DNA of 64,000 bases from Albula goreensis. Lineage: Eukaryota; Chordata; Actinopteri; Albuliformes; Albulidae. Positions 22,355 to 36,200 of the stretch are shown here, in pieces. The position numbers and the translations under genes were made by a program. The notes under the pieces were generated by a model that worked only from the letters and a program-made list of their open reading frames with translations, did not search any database and had not been told where the DNA came from. The DNA is taken from the NCBI GenBank assembly GCA_022829145.1, contig CM040764.1, positions 16,651,361-16,715,360 of the forward strand. Reading direction: 5' to 3'. Position 1 is the first letter of the stretch, and each line of letters starts with the position of its first letter.

Positions 22355-25300
22355 GCACACACTGAAGCATGGGCCTAGGCACTAATCCATTTTTGCAGCC
22401 CTGCCTCACTCTCAGTGTCTTGGGCCTTATATTTCTGCAGTGAATTTAATTTTACCATCTAATCAGTGTGGGTCATGAAAGCCTGGCCATTTCATGAGCA
22501 GTCAATTCCATTTCCAGATCAATAGAGCGGCCGCACCTGAGCGAGCAGGACCAACAGCCCGAACAGGCCCACTGGGAGCAGGGGGAGGGGCAGGGATTAG
22601 GAACATGTGGACCAACACAACTGGCAGTTGAAGGCCCCCTCTGTTGGCATGCCATTTCATTTTGAACTTAATATTCGGGTTGTTTCTGTTCTCCTCACTG
22701 TCAGGCCCTAACTTGAAGCCTGACCAGTTTGCCGTTTGTGCTTTGCTGATAAAACAGCGGTCAGTAACTGCTTCTGATGATTCATGCGATGCAGGAGAGC
22801 TTGCTGTAGGGTGATGTGACTTGCATACCGTGATTGATGAGTTTAACTGGCTTACCCACATTTTCCCTGCTAGGAGTGATCTCATTGTTGCCTCATCAAT
22901 GTTATACCTTGGCCACAGCCAGTAAATGGGTTTGTTTTTCATCATACGCAGCAAAGAGAACACTACCTCGAGGGTCTATGTGTTTTGTGGGTTCTTTTTA
23001 AACAGCAACACGTTTAGGTCTTGGGATCAAGGTGTGTGGATTCTTTTCCCAGCCAATAACATACATTAAGTACTGAGAAACACCAAAACCCTCCTTTGGT
23101 CCAGATTCTGAAACCTCTGACATAGATATTTAGAGCTAGAAAGGTTGCCTCCCTCAAAATAAAGGCAGTTTTAATGGCTCTGCTGAAATTGGAATTCCAA
23201 AGCACATTCCACTGCCCAAGAGCAACCTTTCACCTGTTGTCCTAGCTAGCTCATTTGCACCCCAGGCCATGGAGTATCTGAGCTCAAGTGGCTAAGGGCT
23301 GTTTATTCCTCTACGAAAGTGAGAGATGGGCTGATGGAGAGAGAGACAGTGGAGGATAGGGACGAGGTGAGAAGGGCAGTAGAAAAACGTGTGTGACTAC
23401 TCATGCATTCTGCTTCAGAGAAATGGATCCCCAGTGGACAGTCCTCGTGACACACACATACACACACACTCTGATGGGAAGGCCAGATTGAATAATCTCC
23501 CAAACCAAACACCCTTCTGGAAGCCATATTCTCTCCTGGATCAAGTCAGACTTCTCTCTCACAAAATTTAACTGTGCTCTCTTACAACACCACTCAGCTG
23601 TGCTCTTTGAAAACAGGGTTTAACTGTGCACATAGCTGTGGTGAGAGAGAGAGAGAGAGCGAGACAGGGAGGGAGGGAGGAGTGAGAGAGAGAGAGAGAG
23701 AATGAGGAATGAGAAGTGAGAGGTGTGGTGAGGGAGAAAGGGAAGAAGGGACAGTGGTGTGGTGAGCGAATTTCTTCACAGAGACTGATTGTTGTTGTTT
23801 GTGGCCTGCATAAACCACTCTCCTTAGGGCACACTCATCGCCGCCTGCAGGATTTCACATGCCATGGATCAAGAAACACCCACACTTAATAAAAGTGACC
23901 GAGTTGGCCCAATGTTTACCATATGTTGGACCAATGTTCTGCTGATATCATTTTTCTCAGTGGGCCAGCAAGAGCCAAGAAGAATGCTCCAACATTGGCA
24001 ACCAGGGATGGAAAGCAAAAAATCATCCAAGTTGGCCCTTACAAAAAAACATGTTATTTGGGCCATATTGAGGAGTTGATCCCTGATCAATGTTGGCGGC
24101 TGAATGATAGTTGCCTGTTTGCTCAAGTATTCAGCAGTTTAGCCTACATGCCAGGCTTACACCTCTCTCTCATAGGCCTGATTAAGGAACTGCAACAGAG
24201 CAGAGCAATGAAACTGCCCTTTTACAGGGCATTAATGACAAATAAAATACACTCATCTTCAAACGTAATCTATTCTCATAATCTCAGATGAGTTTTGGAA
24301 TAAATTTGCATTGGCTTTGTAATGCTTCCTGATGCTTACTAATACAGCAGTTGCCACATCCCTGGCATAGTGATTGGTGGTTTCAAGCCCGTAAGGAGGG
24401 AGAGTCTTGGACGTCACTTGAGATTAGCCCATATGGGTTCCCTGACTGGCAATAGTGTAACAATACAGGCAGGTGACAGGGGGCTAAACTGAATCAGTTG
24501 CAGGTGAGCCACACATTGCTATTATTTTCGTCATTGTTGTCAGCACTTTGATTACATTTATTGTTAGTGTTTACAATCACATTTTTCTGATCTGTGTTAT
24601 GTTTAAATGTATTGTTCTATGCTTTGGCATTGTTTACAATTATGTTTTGTGTCAGTAAAGAATGAATGTTAAATTGAGAGCATATGTGTGCTGAACAGTC
24701 AGGGGGTTTGTGTCTGAGCTGAGGGGAAGCCAGTGTATGTGAGAGAGACAGCTGGAGAGTGAGAGAGCGCGAGAGATGGAGAGAGAAAGAGAGGGATGTA
24801 AAGGGAGTTGGCAGTCCTGGGAGCAGTGGTATGGGGCTGGCAGGTTTGGCACAGCCCAGCCATTTCGCACAGACTGGCCAACACAGGCAGGCTCGGCACA
24901 GCTCTACCCTAACATTAAAAAAAGACGAGGGTTGCTTTCAATCCCAAGAATTCACTAACTGAATCTGGAACGTTCACATGATAGATATCTCAGTAAAGAT
25001 GGTGCTACATAATCAAAGATATATTTGTAATATATATTTGGCATGTAGCCTTTATGAGTGAATAGGTGTTATGTTGATATGCTGGTAATAGATTCAGCTG
25101 TGTATACCCCACATGTAGAACCTGACCACAGGTGTACAGGAAGTGCCCATCAGATAATCTGTTATCTGATAGTTATGGTTCTGACTCGAGGCCTACTTCA
25201 CATACAGTAGCGTATCAAAAAATAATATATAATATTACACATTTTTAGCTTTGTGTTTATATTTCAACCTTTTAGTTGGATTTTAAAGTGAATTCATTTC

Positions 25301-28300
25301 ACAATGTTTGTGCTTCATTCTGCTGTCAGCTTTTGTTCAGGATGTCATGGCTTATTTTCTTACTCATAGTGAAAATGAAAGTCCTTATCATAATCAACAT
25401 TAAGATTCTGTCCTCTCGCCACCTTTCAATGGCATGTCGCCTGCTTGTTCCTGATCCATGGAAACTGTTTCTATGGTAATGGGGTCATGTGAGGTCAGTG
25501 TGCCTTTCATAGAGCAGCTGGGAGTGGTGTGGGTGGTAGAGTGGTCGTAATGGGTAAATGTAAAAATGTTTATTGTGACATGGTTTAATTTGATTTTTGC
25601 TTGTGTTTCCCTCTCTCTGGCTCTATGTGTTTGCGCATGTGTGTGTTGATGTGTCTGTGTGTGATTATGTTACAAGGTGCTGTTTGCTTCTGTTGTTTGT
25701 GTCAGGCCTGGACCTGTGTGTTCACATTCTACTGTTAGTCAGTCCCTGCATCTCTCCTTTCTCCCTCTCCCCCTCTTCTTTTCCTCTTTCCCTTCTTTTC
25801 TGAAAATTCAAATTCAGAAAGCTTTATTGGTTGGATAGCAAAAGAGAATGACAACAACAGAATTACCTGGGTTATCATTTACAGAGCATTGCTTTGGGAA
25901 ATGCAGAAGTGCCTGCCCCCTTCTTTGTCCTGAGATTTTCTATAATTGGAGAGGCCCGTCAGAGGGCTCTTTGTTCCTCAGGCTGCATCAGACAGCTGTG
26001 TGTTTCAATGAGTGTGTGTTACTCTACTCCTCAACTCAAATTCTATTTCCCAGGTGGGTGCAATTTTCGGTGGCAGCCTGGTTATTTACAGGAAAATGTG
26101 TTTCCCTAATTTGAATTTAGGAAGTTAATGTTGGCTAACTTGTAACTGGCTGCTATCAGAGTGGATTTTGCCTTTTTTAAGACACACTATGCCCTGTGTT
26201 ATTATCCCTTTTAGTTTTATTCACAACCAACTTGAATTTTCTGACTAACTTCATTCAGACTTAAATTGATATAAGAAGTACAAGACAGTCTTTCATGTTT
26301 TTGTTTATTGCTGGGGCCTATCTCTGTTGGTACTGCTCTAGTGTTTGCTGAAGGCCTTATTCCAATGGAATGTAAATGCATAGAGGATGCATATTAAGTC
26401 TATATTATGGGTAAGGTGCTGAAAATCATTAATGCACTATTCTTTTGATTCCTTGATGTTGAACTTTGTTGGATCCAATCTTGGTTGATGCCCCTAAGTA
26501 AAGAAATCTGTTCTTGTGTTTCCAGTCCTAATGACACACTTAGTTCTGGATTCAATCAACATGTATCCTTAACGTTGACTCACAAATCAATTAAATTTCA
26601 GTTTTTCTCTTTGGGCATTGTTGCTATTTGGCAAGTTGGGACTGAGAAAAAAACTTGAATGAGCACAAATTATGATTGAATCCAGGCCTTAGTTTGAGTG
26701 CATATTTCTTTTGTTAAACCTCTTTTGTAGTGCTTATTTCATCCTGTGCATCACAAGGTCTCATGTAATGCAGAATTATTGAATATTTAATCACATCTTG
26801 ATAGCTCTCAGTTATTTTGGTGAATCATATTCTTGTTAAGGTGAAGGTAATGTCTGTTCTGTCACATATGGTAACATTTTTTGCAAGGTTACAGAGTTAG
26901 ACAGTGCAGGATTCCCACTGTTTCTACAAGGGGAACTGAAATCATAATTTTGAAAATGGTCTCCACCTCCCTCCTCTTGCATGTGTATTTTAAGCCAATC
27001 ACTGTGTTTTTTTTTTTTTTTTTTTTTAACGGTGTGGCGGGATTTTCAATGACTACTGCATGCCCACCTTAGACAGCCTTTTTAAACACAAGCAAAAGGC
27101 GAAACCCTCGAACTGCCCCAGACATTTTGGAATAAGAAATCCAAACAGAATGGCAGGGTGTTGGCAGGTGTGTGCCCTGCCGGCGCATCGTTAGTGATGA
27201 TTGATCATGGTGATTTAGTGATATGTTCAGTGAATAATGCTGCACACTCTGAGGAACCAGCTGGGCTACATGTGACCTTCCTGTGGATCTCCTGCAGGAG
27301 GGCTTCTGTCATTCTCTTTTCATCCAGCAAATTAGGCATTGGAGCCAGGGTGTGTGGTCTCTTTAGCCAGTCATTGAGTAAAATGAAGTTATGTGCTGAA
27401 ACACATCATGCCTGGAGTCTGACAGCTACTTCCTGTGGATTGAGTTTTCAGTTGGCTGGTCTGAGTGATTGTTGTCACCGTGTTCACACCCCTCCCTCTC
27501 TCCTTTCCCTGTCAGGGTGGTGAAGGAGGAAATTTCAGATGACAATGCCAAACTGCCATGTTTCAATGGAAGAGTGGTGTCCTGGGTGAGTGCCTCCCTG
27601 TTTTCTCCTCCCCACCCCACCACCCCATGTCTCTGTGTCCATGTTTCCTTGTCCTTGCAGTTTGTGTACAATTTGGAAGGCAAGCCCTGTATTCATTCAG
27701 GCATCTCAGGTTAGAAGTGCTGATCTGGGGCCAGTTTTGCCTTTTGGATCATTTGAGCCTACATCAGTAATCCTACACAGAGAAGCTAAACGAATATAGG
27801 CCCAAAACACATGTAGAACACTGATCATATTGCCAGACCATCACAGATACAGTCTGACAGACTTTAATAAGTCAATAAAGTGTCTTGGGGTAGTAAACTA
27901 AAGTTGTCTATCTCTTACTTTTTTATTTGTTTTTGGTTCTGTGTCCTCTCCCTGTCTCTCTTGGCTCTTTCTATTGCACTCTCTCTGTCTTTCTCTCTCT
28001 CTCCCCCCCAGTAAGTGTCTGTATGTCAAATTGCCTACAAGTGTTTGTTAATTTCATCACAGCTGGTGAACTCTAGTACATTTCCCCATGGACTGAGAAA
28101 GTGTGCATGTGTGTGTGTGTGTGTGCATGCGCGCATGTGTAACTGAGCTTGTATATGAGTGAATGTGTGTTGCTGTACACTTGCATGTGTATTTGAAAGG
28201 TTGCTTATGCCTGTGGTTGAAAGAAGTAAACTAAACTGAGAGGAGGACACGAGGAGGAGGTCTGGTGTCTACTATCACTCCATAGAAAGTCTTTGAAGAA

Positions 28301-30044
28301 GGTTAATAGTAATTTTTTAATAAGCATTCTCAAGGACATGCACACCCTTTCACACACTGGCTTTCACTACCTGAATAAACTTTTTCTCCCTGAGTTTCCC
28401 TTTGGGGGAGAGGAGCAGAAGATGTATTCTCCATTTCCTGTCGATTCCCTTCAGCCATAAAACACAAGATTTCCAACATCCCCACATGCCTGCCCAGGGA
28501 ATTAAAGCAGGATTCACAAATGTGGAACTCCCCCGATCGGTTGCTCAGTTGGCAGTATTTTGCAAACAGTCATTGACGTTCCTGGAACCATTAGTGGAAG
28601 AAAGATAGTGGTTCTGGAACCTTGCATGTTCTGAGAGGAGCGAGACCTGGTGGTCAGAGTGGGGAACTGCATGACAGCTTTGTTCCTTTGCTCTCTGCTG
28701 TTGAAATGGAGAGAAAGAGTACTGTGTCCTGGCTGACCTAGCTGATTAGATTAGCTAACTGGAATCACAGGATTTCTCAACAACACCCCTGAAATATCAG
28801 CTCGTAATGAGAATATTGAATCAAACGGGGGATTGGGAAGGAGGAATGGACATAGACATTGCTGTCCTTTTTTAAGGGGGTTACTGAGTCAGACTGAGTC
28901 TGTCTGTCCATTTCTCTCAATGTGTTCATTCATGTTGCTCTGTGACCAAAGCTAGTCTAATGATAGTCATTATACATATCACATTCCTGTCCCCCTCACC
29001 AAACACACGCTCACATACACACAAGCATGCACACATGTCCCTGTCTTTGACGTACACATACAAACACACCCACACTAGTGTCTGAAAGTGTACAGTTTGG
29101 GAAATGGGTCCTTTGTGACCATCAGTCCTTGTTTTCTCCTGACTGTGTTTTTGTCCTTTGTATTTTATTTGGAATTATCCAACATGACAATGCACTCCAT
29201 CCTTAAAGTTGCAACACAGTGGAAGCTTGAGTTTTTGAATTACAATTGGAAAAAGGTGATAAAAAGCACAAACACAACAGACCAGGCTGATCCCAATCAG
29301 ATTTAAGGAAATCTTGGCCAAAAAACAACAAAGTTGACAAAGTTGGTCTCATACTCAAAGGTTGTGCATAAGGAATAAACACTAGTTCTTGCCTCTCTGT
29401 CTGTATGGCTGTTTGTCAATCTATTGTTATATTCAGTCATTTTCTGCATATTGTGTATGTCTCTCTCTCTGTTGCTCTAATGGAGTTGTCCCACCACCAT
29501 GAGTGTTTTAGTGTTGTCTCTTACTGAAACTTGTGAAGTCAGATGGCACAGTTAAGGCAGAGACAATCCTTCCCATGCTGACCACATGCCTCTGTTAAAA
29601 TTAAGTTTTTTTCATATTATAAAAAGACATTAAAAAAAAGGTGAAACACTAACCAAACAAAAGCGAACATCGACTAGGATCCTCCTGTGAAGACCATGTA
29701 TTTATTCGTCATAAAAATAATAATGATAGTGGTTGTTTGTTTGTCTGTCTGCCTGTCTCTCTCCTCAGCTGGTGTCGGCGGATGGCTCCCACTCGGATGG
29801 GGGCTCTGTGTGTGCAGACAGCCAGGTGGACCTGCCCCCTCCTCTGGAGAGGACCGGGGGCATCGGGGACTCCAGACCCCCATCCTTCCAGTCAGTACTA
29901 CACACCCACCCATGTGTGCGCACGTGTTAATGTCTGTCTGTCTGTCCAATTACGGCCTCTGTCTCTTATCTCGGGGGGTGCACCTGTCTGTGTGTGTGTC
30001 CTTCCTGTCTGTCTGTGTGTAGTTTCCTGCTATCCCCCCCCTCC

Positions 30045-30081
<37 letters not shown>

Positions 30082-30227
30082 AGATTGTGTGATTTGACAG
30101 TAATGGGACGCTGAGTGGAAACAGGGGCTTAGGGCTCCTTCTGGTGTTGAAATCTGGGCAGTGATCCCGGGCTCCCTCACTGCACAAATGAATTACAGGA
30201 TGCTTAAACTACGTGTGCCCCACGATC

Positions 30228-30282
<55 letters not shown>

Positions 30283-33200
30283 ATGGATGTGTGCTGTTGT
30301 GAGCCACTGCATTCTGTAAATTCCAATCCACAGTTAAATTAAACAATTTTTAGATTTGGATTAGCATGGAGAACAAGCCCCCACTGTAATGACTTCCAGT
30401 CTGGGATCAGGCGCAGTGTGATAGAGGAACCTCATATGCCAGGCTTTTATCAATTTTTTCTGCTCTCCCAGTTCAGCGTGATAAACTTTTTAGACTGTTA
30501 CAAATAAATAACAATTCTAACCAATAACATTTCAGTGGAGGTAGGCCCAACCCAGAAAGCTGTACTTAATGGAGACGTGTGCCAAATATAACTTCCTTTA
30601 ACCTCCCTCTGACCGATGACACTGCTTGTACTAGACAGTGTGCGAGAGAGTGTTTGACATTTAACTGAATGTTTTCCCTTATCTGGAAACAGTGCAGAGG
30701 TTAAGTCAAATTTTTACCTTCTAAATGTTTTACCACATATTTTAATCTGCCATGAAATCTTCTAAATGATTTCTCTGCTCCTCTCCTTATTCCTTCTTTG
30801 CTTGACTCCTTTCCTCTCACTGTGCCTCTCTCTCTCTTTCTCAGTGCGAATGCTGTGGGCAGTCAGGATAATCTGGACACGGAGACTGAGACTGAATCGG
30901 TGGTTTCGCTGCGGAGAGACAGGGACAGGGACAGGGAGAGGGAGAGAGAGAGGCCGCACAGGAGAGATACGCACGACCATGGTGAGATTCTTCTCAGCCG
31001 GCCTGACTGTGGCCAACCATAAATGCTTGGAATATTAAAAATGCATCCCTCCATTTTGTGGTTGGGCCCCATGATGGAGTATTAAATCCCGTTAGTGCCA
31101 GCTCTGGCTGCAGCTAGCAGCCCTGCAGGGCCAAGCACAGTAAGCTGTAGCGATGTTCAGGGTGCCATTACTCACAAGCAACCACAGCTGGTCAGCCAGG
31201 CTCCCGCAGTCTGTCTGCACTAAGCTACACAAAAAGAAGCGTCTGCCTCTGATTCATGTATGTGCAAGCACAGCCGGGTGACAGCAGTTAGAAAAGAAAC
31301 AGCGGCACGGCCCTCTAGGTGGAGCAAAGAGTGAAGGCACATGTTTGTGACACAACTGTGTAAGCAGCTGTGACGAGTCCAGTGAGAGGTCTGCATTAGT
31401 GGGCAGAGAACTGAGGAAAATGTGCATAATCCAATTAAACTTATTAGTGTCATTGCTCTCTAGTGAAGCCTGTTTTTGTGAACTGAACATATGTTGACTC
31501 CAGTAGCATAGTCAATATGTAACTGCTGTCACATCTGCCATGTGAATTTGGAGTCATGTTTGGTCACATCCTCCTTAGTCTGTTGGGCAGGTTTGTGTCT
31601 CAGCCTCATCTCATATCTTCATCAGTCTTGTTTTCATCCCTTACTCCATGTCTCTGTGGCCCCCTGCAGGGGGAAGGATGAATGGGCATCCCCGGCCTGA
31701 GCGGAGGGCGGAGCTGGGCGGGTACGAAAGCTCCTCTACAGTGATGAGCAGTGAGCTGGAGACCACCAGCTTCTTTGACTCCGAGGATGACGACTCAACC
31801 AGCCGGTGAGGCCTCTGGGTCTGTGCTGACCTAATCTCAATGCTGATGAGTCGGCATCATGGGATTTTGTTGCATGTGTCTCTCATTTGGAGTGATGTCA
31901 CAGAAGGAGTGATGTCACATCTCTCCCTCAGGTTCAGCAGCTCCACCGAGCAGAGCACCTCCTCCCGTCTGATGAGACGACATCGACGTCGCCGTAGGAA
32001 ACCAAAATCATCACGCATGGAGAGGGTGAGAAAAATGGGCACACAGACATACAACACTGCTGTCAGTTGTTGCTGTTATATAAGTGTGTGTTACCTCACC
32101 CGTCTCTCCCTCTTTATCTCTCACACTCTTTTTTACCTCTTCCCTCTCTCCCCCTTTCTTCCGTGCCTCTTTCTCCTTGTCTCTCCAGTCGTCCTCGTTC
32201 AGCAGTATCACAGACTCCACCATGTCTTTGAACATCATCACTGTCACTTTAAACATGGGTGAGTACATCTGTCTGTCTGCCTCCCGGCTGTGTCAGTGTT
32301 CACACACTCCCTGAAAGCCCTCACATTTAGAGAAATAACATCAAGGACTTGAAAGTAATTGGAAATATAAATATTTACACAAGTACTGTGAATTGCTTGA
32401 ATTGTTTGTGGACGATGATCTGGTAAAACTTAAGTCCATGTTCTAAGTAAACTATGTCTGGGGAAACTGATTCTTGATCTGAATACACACAATTCTCCAA
32501 ATATTTGCGGTTTGGAAGGATATTGACAGAACTGATCCTGGGACAGTGTTCATTTTCCGGAATATTTGGGCCATTATTCTGCTTCTTTATTATTGCTCAA
32601 TTTCATGATATCTCATGATCGTTTACTATTTATGGGTCCTTGAATTTCGGGTGGGGGGGGGGGGTGAAAGGACCGGAAAAGTCCTTGAACCTGTGAACAG
32701 GTAAGTGTGTGTTTCAGAAGTCTTATGGTCTTACTGCTTGTTTATTATAACAATATATAGAAGTCATTAATGTACAGGATGCAGGTGGTTGCACACTCTT
32801 GTGTTATGGCAGACTTAGATACATAATGCACCAGTTAGGGCTGTTGATCATTATCCTCATTAAATTACAAGTTTTTCATTCCTTGTGTGACAGATTAAGT
32901 TCTTTATAGTCAGGGAAACATAGATGTCTAGTTTTTGAATATTTCATATAACACAAGCAGTTCAAAGTGCACCTCAGCCTCCCCAGTCTTTCATTGGCTA
33001 CATATTCATGCTCCTTTTGGTAACCTTGACACGCTGTCCCTCTCTCTCTGCAGAGAAGTATAACTTCCTGGGCATCAGCATAGTGGGCCAGAGCAATGAG
33101 AGAGGGGATGGGGGGATCTACATCGGCTCCATCATGAAGGGCGGGGCCGTGGCAGCTGACGGACGCATCGAGCCCGGAGACATGCTGCTGCAGGTGAGCG

Positions 33201-36200
33201 GGTGGGAGGGGCAGTCTGTGTGAAGGTGGGGGTGTGGTCTGATTTGTAAAATAACCACACATTGAAATTTGCTCCTACAGCAGTTATTAGCTCCTATATT
33301 GTTTTTATAGAAACTAATAAATCAACAGCAGTGGGAGCATGTTTCAGTGTATGGACATTACTTTTTTATTTTCTGTTTCTTTTTCAATTTCATTTTTTAA
33401 CTATTGAACCTGCAAAAACTTATGGTTAACTTATGTCAGTCTTGTAATGGGGGATACAGTCCCGCAGGGGTACAGAGAGGGTGTCCTTACTATGTTTCAG
33501 TTGCCTCTCTCTCCCCCCTCCCTCCCTTTCTTTCATTTGCCTTTTTCCCCAGGTGAATGACATCAACTTTGAGAACATGAGCAACGATGACGCTGTGAGA
33601 GTGTTGAGGGAGATTGTACACAAGCCGGGGTGAGACAGAGCAAGCACAGATCCTATGCTAATTGTGTGTCCACAACTAGTGACTTGACAGCATCTCTTTG
33701 ATTGTGTGTGAAATGTCATTTCCTTTGAAACAATTAAATGCATAATTGTGAGACAAATGTGGAGAAAGTCATATTTTTTCCACACACATGCTCATTTTAT
33801 CCTTTTCTCAGTTCAGATTCTTCTTTGTTTTGCTTTGCTCCCCGCTGTGTTGTATTACTTGTGTGCCAGAGCTCAGCAGTTGAAAATAAAATCACTCAGC
33901 TGGGGGACACAAAGTTTAAAAATGACAAACACATGGTGGGTGGGTCGGTGCTTCACAGAAGAAGGAATGTGTTGAAACTCGGCCCTCATAGGCATTTAGA
34001 AAAGCAGTCCATGGAAAAGCAGTGTTTTTACAGGTGCAGTTGGGTAGATGTTCAAATGGGAAGTATTGTTTTTTTTTAAAGGTTGTGTTGTTCCTCTCTG
34101 TGTTTGTAGTCCCATCACCCTGACAGTGGCTAAGTGCTGGGACCCAAACCCTCGAGGCTGCTTCACACTGCCCCGGAGTGAGTCTTTCTTAAAACCCTTT
34201 GAATAGAACTAGAGTTTTTATCCATTGTGTCCCTCTCCCTATCAGTCTCCACCCCCTTCCCCAATATGGAGTGGTATGCTCACTGTGGCATACACCACCA
34301 TGTGTTTGTGTGGGTGCGTTTCATTGGGGTGTAACTCAGGGTAACTGTCTTCTCCCTTCCCCCTCCTCATCCATAGAGATGAACTATATGGCGTACTGCC
34401 CCGCCCAACCAGGTACCTCGCTGGTGCTGCATTACCTGCCCCACGCCCCACACCCCATCCCACCTGCAGCCGCCCCCTTTCATGTTACCTGCCCCCTTTC
34501 CTCTCTACTCAGCTCCTCCCCTGCCTGAGCCCTCCTGTCTTTGGCCTCATCCTTATTTAGCCCCTCCCTCCCCCCAAGCCTGGCTGCTCTGTGGAGCATA
34601 CCTCCTGTCTGTCTGTCTTTGCGTGTGCATGTGCATGTGTGTATGTGTGTGCATTGATGATTCTGTGTACAGGCTGTTAAATGTTTCTTATGTAGAGGTC
34701 TCCCTTTCTCTTGCTGTTTTTTTTTTTATTTCATCTTTCTTGAAAGAGGAGAAAGGGATAAACACACCAGGATGAAATAAACTGTAATGCAGTTAAGTTT
34801 ATCCCCTCTCTTTTTCTCTCCATCTCTCTTTCTGTTTCTCCCTCCCATTCCTTCTCTCTCTCTCTCTCTGTTGGATTCTCTTTGTGTATTTTCTGCTTTT
34901 TTGTGTCTGCAAACATTAATGTGTGGGAGAGTGTGGGAGGCTGTTGCATGTGTGTTGGTGTGATGGTGTATTGACTGCTGAGAACCTCGCTTCTCCTCAC
35001 GGAACCCCCAACCCTCCACAGGTGAGCCAATCCGACCCATAGACCCTGCTGCGTGGGTGTCCCACACCGCAGCCATGACGGGGGCATACCCAGTGTACGG
35101 TATGAGCCCTTCCATGAGCACCATCACCTCCACCAGCTCCTCCATCACCAGCTCCATCCCTGAGACTGAGCGTAAGTGTTACCTGCCCTGGAAATTCATC
35201 TGTGAACGGGGACTCAAACCTGTGGAATCCACATTCAAACCTGCACTCTCCTCCACTCACTTCTACACACAGAACACACATACAAACACTGTCCCTCTCT
35301 CTCATAAGATGCACACAGTCATACATACATACAGTCTTTCTGTCTCACACACACGCACATACACATTCATCTTTTCACCCTACCTTCTGTCTCAAATACA
35401 CAAACACAGATGTGCATATCTGCAGATGTCAGCATGACTGGCTCTGTGTCTCTGTTTTACTGGCTGCTCTGTCACTCCCCACTCACCCTGTCTGTGTTCC
35501 CAGGCTTCGACGATTTCCACCTGTCCATCCACAGTGACATGGCAACTGTTGCCAAGGCAATGGCCTCCCCAGAGTCAGGACTGGAGGTGCGAGACAGGAT
35601 GTGGCTGAAGATCACCATCCCCAATGCTTTCATAGGTACTGTCCATCTCACACTGCATGCTTCTGTAAGAGATGGTATGCATGATGGTAAGGTACATTTG
35701 GGTCTGGTGTGTTTTGGGAAGGTGTTGTCGGTGTGCTTTTGAAAGAATTTGTCAGTTTTTCCCTTGTTAAGGCATAGTGTGTATTGGTAATAAACACATG
35801 CTTGATCAGCATATTATATGTGTTTTTGGAAGGTTATGTATCGTATGTTTTGGTGACCTAGGTTCAGATGTAGTGGACTGGCTCTTTCACCATGTGGAGG
35901 GTTTCACTGACCGACGTGAGGCACGCAAATACGCCAGCAACCTGCTGAAGGCCGGCTACATCCGCCACACCGTCAACAAGATCACCTTCTCTGAGCAGTG
36001 CTACTACATCTTCGGAGACCTGTGTGGCAGTGAGTGTCTGTCCATCCATCTCTTTCTGTTGGCAGGATGTCTCTCGGACTCCCTGTGTTCATGAGAGGAG
36101 TTGCCTTGCATTTACATGCATGGAAAGACTCAATATCCACTCTCACTCTCCTCCTCCCTCTTTCCCATCTCTCTCTCTCTCAGACATGGCTAATCTGGCC

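Larger units (their letters stand above)
18093..27515 (+). other. dvl3: dvl3 intron 1, repeat-rich, no other gene seen
   Basis: The 9.4 kb intron holds long (GT)n/(CA)n tracts, (GA)n tracts, an inverted pair of related repeats (21794-22003 and 23405-23551) and a poly-T run near 27007. Its first kilobase has CpG-rich patches that may be regulatory. Open frames here are short and unconvincing. Confidence 0.6.

Noticed and set aside
23869..24291. Overlapping open frames near 24 kb considered as a transposase remnant
   Set aside because: No catalytic motif, zinc finger or terminal repeat could be recognised; left as intronic sequence of dvl3.
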